This document shows positions 1 to 10,617 of a DNA stretch of 64,000 bases, in pieces. Source of the stretch: VAZQ01 sp963785745. Its GTDB lineage: Bacteria > Pseudomonadota > Alphaproteobacteria > Rhizobiales > Xanthobacteraceae. Each line of letters starts with the position of its first letter. Position 1 is the first letter of the stretch. The notes below the pieces were generated by a model. That model had not been told where the DNA came from. It saw only the letters and a list, made by a program, of their open reading frames with translations, and ran no database searches. The stretch lies in assembly GCA_963785745.1 (NCBI GenBank), contig CAWAWR010000019.1:124001-188000 (forward strand), in the 5' to 3' direction. The position numbers and the translations under genes were made by a program.

Positions 1-4
1 ACCT

Positions 5-1285
5 TCATCGGCGTTCTCCTGGCTGCATCGCGACCACGCGACCGTAAGGCGGCTGGAATCCCGGCTGGCCATGCGGCGGCAGAATCCACAGCACGGCATA
101 GGGCATCGGTTCGGCCGGAAAGGTGACATCGCCGTCGGTGATGACGATCGCGGCGGTGACGCGCGGATCGTCGGCCAGCGCCAGCATCGCCGGCGTGAGA
201 TCGCTGCCGCCGTAGCCGCCGACCTCGTAGCCGGCGAGCGCGCCCGGCGTCAGCACCTCGTCGGAGGTGACTTCGGTGTCGCACTGCACGAGCCGGATAT
301 CGTCGACGGCGGCGGCATCGCAGAAATCGGCGATGGCGCCGAGCGCGCGCGGAATCTCCTCGCTCATCGAGCCCGAGGTGTCGAGCACCACATTGAGCAT
401 CCACGAATGCCGCCGGCGGCCCGGCATCACCACGTCGTGGCGATCGGCGCCGCGCCGCGACGGCCGCACGAAGGTGCGCTCGCCGGGAACGACGCCTTCG
501 AGCCAGGTCTGCAGCGCCATCTGCCACGGCGTCGCGTAGATGCCGCGCAGCGCATCGACCACCTGCCGGGTGCCGCCGGCATCAAAGCCGCGCCCCTGCA
601 TCGCGCCCATCGCCTTGCCGAGCGCGAGGCCCTTGGCGGCAAGCTCCTGGATCGCCTTCGCGCGGCGGACCTGATCGGCGGCATCGTCGGGAAACAGCTC
701 GCGCTCGCGCGCGTCGCCGAGCACGTCGCCATTGTCATCAGTATTGGCACCGTTGCCGCCGCTGCCGACGGCCTGCGGGCCGAATACGCGGCCGGCGATG
801 GTGGCCTCGCCGTCCCAGACGCGGGTGCGCGACGAGATGAAGTCGCCGTTGCGGCGCATCTCGACGACGATCTGCTCGGCGGACTTCTCGCGCGCGCCCG
901 GCATGTCGAGACCGCCGGCGGGAATCGTCGCGACACCGAGCGCGCCGCGCAGCATGTCGTTGATGATGTAGTCGTGCGCGTAGTTGAACTCGAGCTGGCC
1001 TGAGCCCTTGGCGCGCTCATGGGTGCGCAACGCCAGATGCAAAAGCTCATGCGCGAGCACGAACACCAGCTCGTTGTCGGTGAGCCGCGCGGTGAACGCC
1101 GGATTGGCGACGAGACGCCCGGACGCGAACACGCCCATGGTCGGCACGCGCTCGTCGATATTGACGCGCACCGCGGCCGCAAGCCCGGCCAGATGCGGCA
1201 GCGGCACGGTCAGCATCCGCAGCCCCTTCTGGATGCGCGCCAGCGTGCCCTGCCCCGCGGTCGCGACCGGCGGCGCCGCGGTCAT
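5..1285 (-). CDS. DUF2201-type putative metallopeptidase with VWA domain
   Basis: The 426-residue product has an N-terminal zinc-metallopeptidase-like region with HELLH at residues 79-83 and a C-terminal von Willebrand A-like domain with the MIDAS motif DTSGS at 302-306. This is the DUF2201 architecture. The start at 1285 is chosen because its ATG overlaps the stop of the upstream ATPase gene (ATGA); the open frame runs further upstream without family-like sequence. The tight coupling to a MoxR ATPase fits the known MoxR/VWA pairing, in which the two act as a chaperone-like metal-insertion or remodelling module. The target is unknown. It is the last gene of the minus-strand block visible here. 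Confidence 0.85.
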   Translation of the reverse strand: MTAAPPVATAGQGTLARIQKGLRMLTVPLPHLAGLAAAVRVNIDERVPTMGVFASGRLVANPAFTARLTDNELVFVLAHELLHLALRTHERAKGSGQLEFNYAHDYIINDMLRGALGVATIPAGGLDMPGAREKSAEQIVVEMRRNGDFISSRTRVWDGEATIAGRVFGPQAVGSGGNGANTDDNGDVLGDARERELFPDDAADQVRRAKAIQELAAKGLALGKAMGAMQGRGFDAGGTRQVVDALRGIYATPWQMALQTWLEGVVPGERTFVRPSRRGADRHDVVMPGRRRHSWMLNVVLDTSGSMSEEIPRALGAIADFCDAAAVDDIRLVQCDTEVTSDEVLTPGALAGYEVGGYGGSDLTPAMLALADDPRVTAAIVITDGDVTFPAEPMPYAVLWILPPHGQPGFQPPYGRVVAMQPGERR

Positions 1286-2316
1286 GTGGCGGTGACCTTC
1301 TTGAGCAGGTCGAACATCGCGCGGTCGGCGCCGAGCGCGCCCCATTGCTCGACCATCTCGGTGAGCACGGTGAGCTGGTGCTCGGACGAGAGGCTGCGCA
1401 GGAAACGGTTGATGACGCGCGGCTTGAATTGCGCCGCCTTGCCGTCGCGCACGAACTGGCGGATGCAATTGAGGATGAACCAGCGCGCGGAGTTGGACTG
1501 CGGCAGCAGGCCGGGCCGCTGGATGTAGTCTTCCATCGGATGCACCGGGCCGATCGCCTCTTCGGCGAGCGAGCAGAACACCACCGCGTCTTCCGCCGAC
1601 AGGCGGCCGAACGCGAGCGCGCGCCGGGTCTCGTTCGTCAAGATGCCGGACGACTCCGCCATGTCGAGCGCCCGCGACAACAGCGTCCAGGCGCGCGGCG
1701 TCGAGAACGGCACCGGCTCGGCCGGCACCGGACGCATCAGCGCGTCAGGCATGCTGGCGATGAAGCTGACGATCTCGCCGCGGATGCCGTGACGCGCGGC
1801 CCATGCCAGCCATTCGTCGGTGTCGACGCGCAGATGCAGGATGGTGACGCGGTTGACCAGCGCCGAGCTCATCGCGCGCACCAGCGCGCGGTCCTGCAGG
1901 CGGTTGCCGGCGGCGACCACCCAGGTGCCGGCCGGCAGGCTGTGCTCGCCGAGGCGGCGTTCCAGCAGCAGCGAGTAGAACGCCTTCTGCACGTCGGGCG
2001 CGCAGGCCGGCAGCTCGTCGAGGAACAGGCAGAACGGCTCCGGCCGCTCCGGCAGCAGGATGCGCGGCGGGCAGAACACCGAGCGCTCGCCGACGATGCG
2101 CGGAATGCCGCTCACGTCTTCCGGCGCAATCTGGGTTCCGAGCAGGGAGCGGCATGGCAGGCCGGCGTCGGCGGCCGCCTCGTAGACCATCTCGGACTTG
2201 CCCATGCCCGGCGCGGAGAGCAACAGGAAGCTCTGCTCGTGCGCCATGCACTGGATCAGCTTCTTCGCCTGGCGCAGCGTGACGGTTTCTTCGAAGGCGG
2301 TGCGTTGAGCGTCCAT
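1282..2316 (-). CDS. MoxR-family AAA+ ATPase
   Basis: The 344-residue protein carries a Walker A motif (APGMGKS, residues 35-41) and Walker B (LFLDE, 97-101), followed by an arginine-rich middle region typical of MoxR/AAA_5 ATPases. The start is preceded by a GGGGGAGAG ribosome site. Its stop overlaps the start of the VWA/metallopeptidase gene by four bases, so the two are almost certainly co-translated and work together. The family couples ATP hydrolysis to remodelling of a client protein complex; the client cannot be named from this sequence. Confidence 0.88.
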   Translation of the reverse strand: MDAQRTAFEETVTLRQAKKLIQCMAHEQSFLLLSAPGMGKSEMVYEAAADAGLPCRSLLGTQIAPEDVSGIPRIVGERSVFCPPRILLPERPEPFCLFLDELPACAPDVQKAFYSLLLERRLGEHSLPAGTWVVAAGNRLQDRALVRAMSSALVNRVTILHLRVDTDEWLAWAARHGIRGEIVSFIASMPDALMRPVPAEPVPFSTPRAWTLLSRALDMAESSGILTNETRRALAFGRLSAEDAVVFCSLAEEAIGPVHPMEDYIQRPGLLPQSNSARWFILNCIRQFVRDGKAAQFKPRVINRFLRSLSSEHQLTVLTEMVEQWGALGADRAMFDLLKKVTAT

Positions 2317-2449
2317 CGCTCTCCCCCATGTGGGAAAAGCCCCGGGCTGGGGCCGGCCGCATGTAGGAGAGCGATTCCGGCGCTACCAGTCCGGAAGCGA
2401 AATCTTTTTGAAATGACGCGCTAGGACACTTCGGCGGCTTAACTGCCGT

Positions 2450-2686
2450 TCAGGATTCCGGCACGCCAGTCTGCAACGCCAGCGCGTGCAGCGCCCCGCC
2501 CATCTCCGCCTTGAGCGCCTCATAGACGATCTGATGCTGCTGCACCCGCGATTTGCCGCGGAAGGTCTCGGAGATCACGGTGGCGGCGTAGTGATCGCCA
2601 TCGCCGGCGAGGTCGCGGATGGTCACGTCCGCGTCCGGGATCTTGGCCTTGATCAGCCGCTCGATATCGTTTGCCGCCATCGGCAT
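2450..2686 (-). CDS. bolA: BolA family protein
   Basis: This 78-residue protein matches the BolA/IbaG fold, with the conserved segment HQIVYEALKAEMGGALHALA near the C terminus. BolA proteins partner with monothiol glutaredoxins in iron-sulfur cluster trafficking. The start at 2686 places it at the usual family length; the open frame extends upstream with no BolA-like sequence. In many Hyphomicrobiales bolA follows purL and precedes grxD. Here a permease gene lies between purL and bolA, and no glutaredoxin follows. The glutaredoxin partner must be elsewhere or absent. Confidence 0.85.
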   Translation of the reverse strand: MPMAANDIERLIKAKIPDADVTIRDLAGDGDHYAATVISETFRGKSRVQQHQIVYEALKAEMGGALHALALQTGVPES

Positions 2687-2954
2687 GACTTGTCTCTCTT
2701 CGTCTCCGGCCTCGCTTGCGGCGTGCCGCCGCGAGGCCGAAGCCCACCGGCGATCGATTCGCGCAGCTTTGCCACCAAAATGAGGCGCTTGGCGCCGCAG
2801 GTCAACGCCACGGCACTGAGCAGGCGATGGAAAATACGCCATATTTCACGGGCGATCGACGGGCGCCTTGCCAAGATCGACGTATGCAATGGGCAAAGGA
2901 GACATGATGACGAAGGGCGGACGGGATATTGCCTTGCTCACCGGGTGCCGGACA

Positions 2955-4658
2955 TCATTGGCGAAAGTGCAATGACAGCACGGCGATGGGGCCGTTGGCG
3001 GTTGCCTTCACCTGGTCGGATCGCTGCATGATCAGGAATGCGGCTAGGCGCCGGGCGCCCTCCTCCGACTCCAGGATTTCCTCGCGGCTTGGCAGCCGTC
3101 CCGTCAGTTCAAGTACGTCACCGGGGTAGGTCAGTGTTACATCGATGTCGAATTCGTCATAGCCGATCTCGATCGAGATCGTCCCCTTGACCTGGCAGTA
3201 CTCGACAATCGCTTCCGCCGCCTGCTGCACGGCGAACTCAACGCGCGCGACGACATCGCGGCGCGCGCCCCAGATCGCCGCGTTACGCTCGACGAAATTC
3301 CCGACTTCCTCGTATTCCGGTGCCACCGGATCGACAGACATCGCTACCTTGCGCCGGATGCCAAGCCGGAACACGAAATTAAGCGCGAGCGCAACCAGCG
3401 TGCCGAGCACCAGCGGCGAGTTCACCAGCGGCTGCAACCAGTGCGGCACGCCGGAAAACGCCGACGGGAACATCGAGACGACGAAAAAGGCCATCATACC
3501 CATCCCGATCACGAGCGTGCGGCGCGCGTCGAGCGCGCGTGTCGAGATGATCTGCACCCCGCTGATCATGATGAAGACGGCGGTGAACAGCATCGCCGAT
3601 GCCATGACCGGCGGCGGCATGATCGCCAGCACTGCCACGAAGCCCGGCACGAACGCAGCGATCGCGAGGATCGCCGCGATCACGAATGCGATGCGCCGGC
3701 TGGCCACGCCGGTCGCCGCTACCAAGCCGACATTGGCGGTCGACACCGTCTGCCCGTAGGTGCCGATCAAGCCGGCCACGCCGGTCGCGATGCCGTCCGC
3801 GAAGATACCGCCGCGGATCGAATTCATCTCCGGACGCACCCAGTCGGCATCGGCCAGGCGCTGGTAGGTCGCGATGACCGCGGTGGCGCCCATCGCCGCG
3901 GCAAGGCCGCTAACGGCGAACGGGATGATCAGCTCGGGGTCGAACGCGAAGCTGACATGCGCAAGCGTGGGCATCGCCACGAGCGGCTGCGTCAGCACCG
4001 ACTGAAAATCGGCGAGCGTCAGCAAGCCGGTTGCGACCGCTGCGATGTATCCGACGATCATGCCGATGAGGATGCAAAACAGGCGGAGCTGACCCTTGTT
4101 CCAGATGTTGAGGCCGATCATCACCGCAAGCGCGAGGCCGGCGACGATGGCATCGCGTCCGGAGAGCGAGCCCGATGTCCCCTCCCCGAGCAGAACGCGG
4201 AGCGCCGCGAGCCCGATGATGACGCCTATCAGGAACACGACCAGGCCAGCAGTCTCCGACGGGATGAATGTCCGGAGCCGAGTCCATACGCGTGAGAGCG
4301 CAGCCTCGATCAGGCCGGCGAAGATCGTCATGCCCCACACCAGCGGCATCCCGCCGGTCTTGGCGGCCAGCAGCGATGGCGCGAGATAGACCCCGGTGAA
4401 GATCGACGGCGCCAGAAACCGGCTGCCGACCGGCCCGCGCGGCAACGCCTGCAACAGCACCGCAACGGCGAGCGCGAGCATCCCCATCCGCAACATGGCG
4501 GAAAGCACGTCGGCCGACACGCCCGCCTCGCGGCCGATGATCAGCGGGTAGATCATGAAAATCGCGATGACGCCGACGTGCTGAATAGCACTGATCAGCG
4601 TCACCAGATGCGGGGGTGCTTCCTCAACGCCGTAGACGAGATTGGCGGGCTTTCGCAT
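2955..4658 (-). CDS. NCS2 (SLC23) xanthine/uracil permease-like protein with C-terminal HATPase-like tail
   Basis: Residues 1 to about 435 form a hydrophobic transporter of the nucleobase-cation symporter 2 type, with many membrane segments (for example GLVVFLIGVIIGLAAL). Residues about 438-567 are soluble. They resemble the anti-sigma/serine kinase HATPase_c_2 fold: a helix RVEFAVQQAAEAIVEYC where the N-box would lie, then strands, then GARRLAAFLIMQRSDQVKA like the G2 box and a terminal strand. The N-box asparagine is not present, so ATP binding is uncertain. The gene lies 15 bp after purL in the same direction, which suggests purine uptake or sensing co-expressed with purine synthesis. The substrate is inferred, not shown. 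Confidence 0.8.
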   Translation of the reverse strand: MRKPANLVYGVEEAPPHLVTLISAIQHVGVIAIFMIYPLIIGREAGVSADVLSAMLRMGMLALAVAVLLQALPRGPVGSRFLAPSIFTGVYLAPSLLAAKTGGMPLVWGMTIFAGLIEAALSRVWTRLRTFIPSETAGLVVFLIGVIIGLAALRVLLGEGTSGSLSGRDAIVAGLALAVMIGLNIWNKGQLRLFCILIGMIVGYIAAVATGLLTLADFQSVLTQPLVAMPTLAHVSFAFDPELIIPFAVSGLAAAMGATAVIATYQRLADADWVRPEMNSIRGGIFADGIATGVAGLIGTYGQTVSTANVGLVAATGVASRRIAFVIAAILAIAAFVPGFVAVLAIMPPPVMASAMLFTAVFIMISGVQIISTRALDARRTLVIGMGMMAFFVVSMFPSAFSGVPHWLQPLVNSPLVLGTLVALALNFVFRLGIRRKVAMSVDPVAPEYEEVGNFVERNAAIWGARRDVVARVEFAVQQAAEAIVEYCQVKGTISIEIGYDEFDIDVTLTYPGDVLELTGRLPSREEILESEEGARRLAAFLIMQRSDQVKATANGPIAVLSLHFRQ

Positions 4659-4673
4659 GGGCGGGGGCGCTCA

Positions 4674-6893
<2,220 letters not shown>

Positions 6894-6952
6894 GCGCCCT
6901 TGTTCTAGGCGAGATTTCACTGTTCCGGAAAGGCCTTGTCCACAGTTTCGCA

Positions 6953-7028
6953 CTAGTGCCCCGCTGCCGAAGTTCGCCACAAATCGCGGCACCTTCCGAT
7001 GCGAACTTCGGAAGTAAAGAGGCACTAG
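6953..7028. repeat. Palindromic repeat element 1 (CTAGTGCC...GGCACTAG)
   Basis: The ends CTAGTGCC (6953-6960) and GGCACTAG (7021-7028) are inverted, and inside them CCGAAGTTCGC (6967-6977) pairs with GCGAACTTCGG (7001-7011). The nested inverted repeats make a long hairpin. A second element with the same ends follows 13 bp later. Confidence 0.8.
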
Positions 7029-7041
7029 CAAGCTTATGATT

Positions 7042-7118
7042 CTAGTGCCGCTTTCGATTTGAAGTTCCTAGCTGAGCTTGCCGCAGCCGCCGTAGGAACT
7101 TCAAATCGGCGGCACTAG
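7042..7118. repeat. Palindromic repeat element 2 (CTAGTGCCG...CGGCACTAG)
   Basis: CTAGTGCCG (7042-7050) is inverted at 7110-7118, and a 15-bp arm GATTTGAAGTTCCTA (7056-7070) is perfectly inverted at 7093-7107. It has the same terminal sequence and almost the same size as the preceding element but a different inner arm, so the two are related members of a dispersed palindromic family placed in tandem behind the purL start. Confidence 0.8.
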
Positions 7119-7148
7119 CCATGCACGCGTTGGCTATGCGCACGCTAG

Positions 7149-7886
7149 CTATGCGCGCAGTTGCTTTTGGGCGACGGCGATCCACTCGGCCTGGACCTTC
7201 CGGACATATTTGGGTGCCCGCCGCATCTGGGTGAGGAGGTCCGTGTAGATCGCCTTGGCCTCGGGCTGGCGGCCGAGCGATTCCAGCAGCAGCGCCCAGC
7301 GCACCCGCGCCTCGGCGCCCGCGAAATAGCTCGACACGGCCCTGTACTCATCCAGCGCCTCGTCAATGCGCCCGCTCCCTGCCAGGGCGCGCGCATAAAG
7401 CAGGTGGCCGTCAGCGGATTGAAAATCGGGCCAGCGCGCCCGCAGGTCGTCGAGCGTCGCTACCGCCGCCTGCGGACGGCCAACGCCGAATTCCGCGCGG
7501 GCTTTGCCCAAGACGTAAGCAGGCTCCTCCCCCAACGGGCGGTCGAGGATGTTGTCGTAGTGAACGAGCGCCTCGTCGAACTTGCCGAGCCGCAGGCATT
7601 CGTCGGCCAGCGCCGAACGATTGGCGATTGTGTCGGTGATCGCCAGATCATCCAGGAGGCGGCGATAGTCCTTCTCAGGATTGAGCGTGCTGACGACGCG
7701 CCGGCGGGCTTGTTGGCCCTGCCACGTCCCCATCCATTCCGGGATGAGCTCGACCAGCACGTAGGCGAGTGCGCCGACGCCCGGCAGAAACAGCATCACG
7801 TAGCCCCAGGGATTGAATCGGCCGGTCTTCGCCGCATGGACGATGAAGGCGACATTGATCGCCATCGCAATGATCGCAAATGGCAT
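7149..7886 (-). CDS. Membrane-anchored tetratricopeptide repeat protein
   Basis: The 245-residue product begins with two hydrophobic segments (residues about 1-20 and 28-50, the second including WGYVMLFLPGVGALAYVL, similar to phospholipase D N-terminal transmembrane modules). TPR-like helical repeats follow, such as DECLRLGKFDEALVHYDNIL and a repeat around GSGRIDEALDEYRAV. The start at 7886 follows a good GGAGGGAG ribosome site. TPR repeats normally mediate protein contacts; no enzyme motif is visible. It lies between purL and an RDD-like gene on the same strand. Confidence 0.72.
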   Translation of the reverse strand: MPFAIIAMAINVAFIVHAAKTGRFNPWGYVMLFLPGVGALAYVLVELIPEWMGTWQGQQARRRVVSTLNPEKDYRRLLDDLAITDTIANRSALADECLRLGKFDEALVHYDNILDRPLGEEPAYVLGKARAEFGVGRPQAAVATLDDLRARWPDFQSADGHLLYARALAGSGRIDEALDEYRAVSSYFAGAEARVRWALLLESLGRQPEAKAIYTDLLTQMRRAPKYVRKVQAEWIAVAQKQLRA

Positions 7887-8082
7887 GGCTGCTCCCTCCA
7901 CCGCCAAATTAGCACGACCACGATGGCGGCCGCACGACGGCTCACCGGTTATGAGCCATCAGGACGTGTGGCGCGGCCCTCGCTTCCGGGCGAAACGGGG
8001 CGGCACCATGACAGGTATGTCGCCGTGAAAGCCACGGCGGTTCAGGTGCTTGAGCTGACGGCCAGCGGCCTGTTGCGCCCGG

Positions 8083-8349
8083 CTAAACCTTCGGCTGCGG
8101 CCGCTGGATTCGCAAAATACGGTCCCAGATCGTGCCGCCCAGATAGCGGCGGCCGACGAAGAAATAGGCGGCCATCAGCACGAACAGCACCAAGGCGGGC
8201 AGACCGTCGAGCTTGAAGCCGGTCGACGTCGTATCGCCGGTGACATAGGCGACCGCCATGCCGAAAACGAAAAACGCCGTGAAAAAATCAAGAATGACCG
8301 CCAGCACCCGTTTCCACACCGGTGCTGCGGCCGTAGCCGGGTCCGTCAT
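8083..8349 (-). CDS. Small RDD-family-like membrane protein
   Basis: This 88-residue protein has two membrane segments (about residues 14-36 and 48-65) and a C-terminal GGTIWDRIL motif like that of RDD proteins. Its function is unknown; RDD proteins are sometimes linked to transport or stress. It ends the group of small genes between purQ and purL, with an 18-bp gap to purQ, so it is probably co-transcribed with purQ. Confidence 0.65.
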   Translation of the reverse strand: MTDPATAAAPVWKRVLAVILDFFTAFFVFGMAVAYVTGDTTSTGFKLDGLPALVLFVLMAAYFFVGRRYLGGTIWDRILRIQRPQPKV

Positions 8350-8367
8350 GTCCCGCCCCTTCAGCCG

Positions 8368-9069
8368 CTATGCCGCAACCTTGAAATGGTCCACCAGCCC
8401 TGCAAACAGCCCGCGCCCGTCGGTGACGCCCATGGACGCTTCGACGTGATTTTCCGGATGCGGCATCATGCCGAGCACGTTGCCCTTCGCATTGAGGATG
8501 CCGGCGATCGCGTTGATGGCGCCGTTGTGGTTCCAGTCCGGATCGATCATGCCGTCGGGAGAGGAATAGCGGAACAGGATCCGCCCCTCGCCTTCCAGCC
8601 GCGCGATGGTCTTGCCGTCGGCGATGTAATTGCCCTCGCCATGCGCGACCGGCACGCGGATCACCTGGCCGGCATTGTAGCCGCGGGTGAACGGCGTATC
8701 GGAGCGCTCGACCCGCAAATAGACATCGCGGCAGATGAACTTCAGGTTCTGATTGCGCATCAGCACGCCCGGCAGCAGTCCCAACTCGCAGGCGATCTGA
8801 AATCCGTTGCAGATGGCGAGCACCAGGCCGCCCTTCTTCGCGTGCGCACGCACCGCGTCCATGATCGGCGCCCGCGCCGCGATCGCGCCGCAGCGCAGAT
8901 AGTCGCCGTAGGAGAAGCCGCCCGGGATGACCACGAGATCGGTGCCGGCGGGCAACGCAGGGTCGGCGTGCCACACCATCGCCGGCTCGCGGCCGGACAC
9001 GAGCCGCAGCGTGCGCGCCATGTCGCGCTCGCGATTGATTCCGGGAAAGACGACGACGGCTGCTTTCAT
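8368..9069 (-). CDS. purQ: Phosphoribosylformylglycinamidine synthase glutaminase subunit PurQ
   Basis: The 233-residue class I glutamine amidotransferase supplies ammonia to PurL. The nucleophile lies in LAICNGFQ (Cys87), the other triad residues in HPEN (His204, Glu206), and the oxyanion region in IPGGFSYGDYLRCG. The start codon overlaps the stop of the upstream hypothetical gene (ATGA), which implies translational coupling to a gene that is not part of the classical pathway. Confidence 0.97.
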   Translation of the reverse strand: MKAAVVVFPGINRERDMARTLRLVSGREPAMVWHADPALPAGTDLVVIPGGFSYGDYLRCGAIAARAPIMDAVRAHAKKGGLVLAICNGFQIACELGLLPGVLMRNQNLKFICRDVYLRVERSDTPFTRGYNAGQVIRVPVAHGEGNYIADGKTIARLEGEGRILFRYSSPDGMIDPDWNHNGAINAIAGILNAKGNVLGMMPHPENHVEASMGVTDGRGLFAGLVDHFKVAA

Positions 9070-9647
9070 TTTTGCGGTGCCGGTGGTTTCTGGATGGCTA
9101 GCAGGAGCGCAACCCCATAGATGGTGTAGTTCGCTTCGGCCGCCTTCTCGTCAAGCGAAGAGCTTATCAGACTGACCGCTGCATGTTCGCCCATCAGCAG
9201 GCCGCTATGCACATGTTCCTGCATTCCGTTGGGCGCGACCGTCAGGCGGCGGGCCTTGTACATGCGCGGCAGGGATGCGCCATCGTCGCCCTCGATGGCC
9301 ACGATCGCTATTTTCGTTCCCGGGGGCGCTCGCGTTTGCAGCGCCTTGATGATCATCTCCTGCTCGCTGCGGAACTGGTTGAGCGGCATGGCCGTGCCGG
9401 GAGGATAGAAGCGGTAGCTGACCCGCGATCCTGCAACGCATGCCGCAATCTTGCATTGAAAAAGATGGACGTCGGAGGCGCCCTTCTCATAGCTCCAGCC
9501 GCCGATGCCAACGGGCGGTCCTTCTGTCGATGACTGCGCTGTGGCCGGACCGACCGGGGCGTGGGCGATGCCAACCGCCAGGGCGATCATCGCGAGGGTG
9601 CGAACAACGAACGGACTCAATACCAAAAACTTGACCGCTGCCTGCAT
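9066..9647 (-). CDS. Exported hypothetical protein upstream of purQ
   Basis: The 193-residue product has an N-terminal hydrophobic stretch and a likely signal cleavage near PATAQSS, followed by a globular region with few cysteines (FQCKIAACVAGSRV). The layout resembles invasion-associated locus B-type periplasmic proteins, but I cannot assign the family firmly. The start at 9647 is preferred because its ATG overlaps the upstream stop (TGATG); an earlier in-frame start at 9674 is possible. Overlaps on both sides tie it to the neighbouring hypothetical gene and to purQ. Confidence 0.6.
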   Translation of the reverse strand: MQAAVKFLVLSPFVVRTLAMIALAVGIAHAPVGPATAQSSTEGPPVGIGGWSYEKGASDVHLFQCKIAACVAGSRVSYRFYPPGTAMPLNQFRSEQEMIIKALQTRAPPGTKIAIVAIEGDDGASLPRMYKARRLTVAPNGMQEHVHSGLLMGEHAAVSLISSSLDEKAAEANYTIYGVALLLAIQKPPAPQK

Positions 9648-10228
9648 CAGATTCCGAACTGCGCCCTCGCCCATTTCAGGATCGGCTCACCGTTGAGGAA
9701 GGCGAGCACATGCCGCTCCGCGCTGGGCAAACGGTCGAGCGGCGCGACGACGGTGGCGACCATCACGTCGCAATTCTGGTTGAACGCCATCGCCAGGATC
9801 GGGCGCGACCGGTCGTAGGGAATGTCGACCTGGTAGATGCGGCTCAAGCCCCGCATCCAGCCGACCTGGATGTCGTCGCCGTGGGTCAGGCCGAAGAATT
9901 TCGGGCTGAACAGCTCGAGATCGGCGACGCGGTCGAGCTCGGCCTCATCGGCAACGCCGGTGTCGCAATTGCAGAACCCGATCTTGGGCCGCAGATAGAG
10001 GCTGACCTCGACGCCGCAATCGGCGGCAGCGCAGCGGAACGCCCGCCCGTCGCCCCATTGGTCGCGCGGGAACGGCCACTTGATCTCGACGAAGGTGGAT
10101 GAGGCCGGGATGTCGGCGCGCTCGGGCGCACGCAGCCCGATCCCGACCGTCACCGCATCGCTCGCGAGCAGGCCTACGAGGCCGGCGCCGAGTGCAAGAA
10201 CGAGGATGGCGGTGCGAAGCTTGGTCAT
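9647..10228 (-). CDS. Hypothetical exported or membrane-anchored protein
   Basis: This 193-residue protein starts with a hydrophobic helix (residues about 5-28) and contains a cysteine-containing middle region (FRCAAADCGVEVSLY, FCNCDTG). I do not recognise a family. Its stop overlaps the start of the next gene (TGATG), so the two hypotheticals and purQ form one translationally coupled run between purS and purL. A role linked to purine synthesis would be speculation. Confidence 0.6.
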   Translation of the reverse strand: MTKLRTAILVLALGAGLVGLLASDAVTVGIGLRAPERADIPASSTFVEIKWPFPRDQWGDGRAFRCAAADCGVEVSLYLRPKIGFCNCDTGVADEAELDRVADLELFSPKFFGLTHGDDIQVGWMRGLSRIYQVDIPYDRSRPILAMAFNQNCDVMVATVVAPLDRLPSAERHVLAFLNGEPILKWARAQFGI

Positions 10229-10270
10229 CTCAAACCCGGCTACGAGCCCTCGGGCGGCTGCCGATGCTCC

Positions 10271-10513
10271 TTACTTCAACAGCTTCACATCATAATTCTC
10301 GATCACCGTATTGGCGAGGAGCTTGTCGGCCGCCGCCTTGAGCGCGGCGGTGGCGGCCTTGCGGTCCTTGCCCTTGAGCTCGATGTCGAAAACCTTGCCC
10401 TGGCGGACGCTTGCGACCCCTTTGACGCCCAATGTCTTAAGCGCCCCCTCGATCGCCTTGCCCTGGGGGTCGAGGATGCCGGACTTCAACGTGACGGTGA
10501 CGCGGGCTTTCAT
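10271..10513 (-). CDS. purS: Phosphoribosylformylglycinamidine synthase subunit PurS
   Basis: The 80-residue protein shows the PurS pattern: MKARVTVTLKSGILDPQGKA at the start, then GVASVRQGKVFDI, and a C-terminal helix followed by VIENYDVK. PurS bridges PurL and PurQ in the FGAM synthase complex. The start at 10513 gives the usual length; the open frame continues upstream through unrelated sequence. The ribosome site is weak. Confidence 0.95.
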   Translation of the reverse strand: MKARVTVTLKSGILDPQGKAIEGALKTLGVKGVASVRQGKVFDIELKGKDRKAATAALKAAADKLLANTVIENYDVKLLK

Positions 10514-10617
10514 AGCGGAACGGCTCGACCTCAATGCTGTGCGGTGCTGCGCCCCGACAGGACGCAATTCGTGGGCAAAATGCATGTGGGCGCGCAGAAG
10601 TCCACGCGCAACTGGGC

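Noticed and set aside
2904..2975. 23-codon frame after an AAAGGAG site, overlapping the permease end
   Set aside because: The ribosome site is good, but the product is tiny, has no recognisable feature and overlaps another gene.
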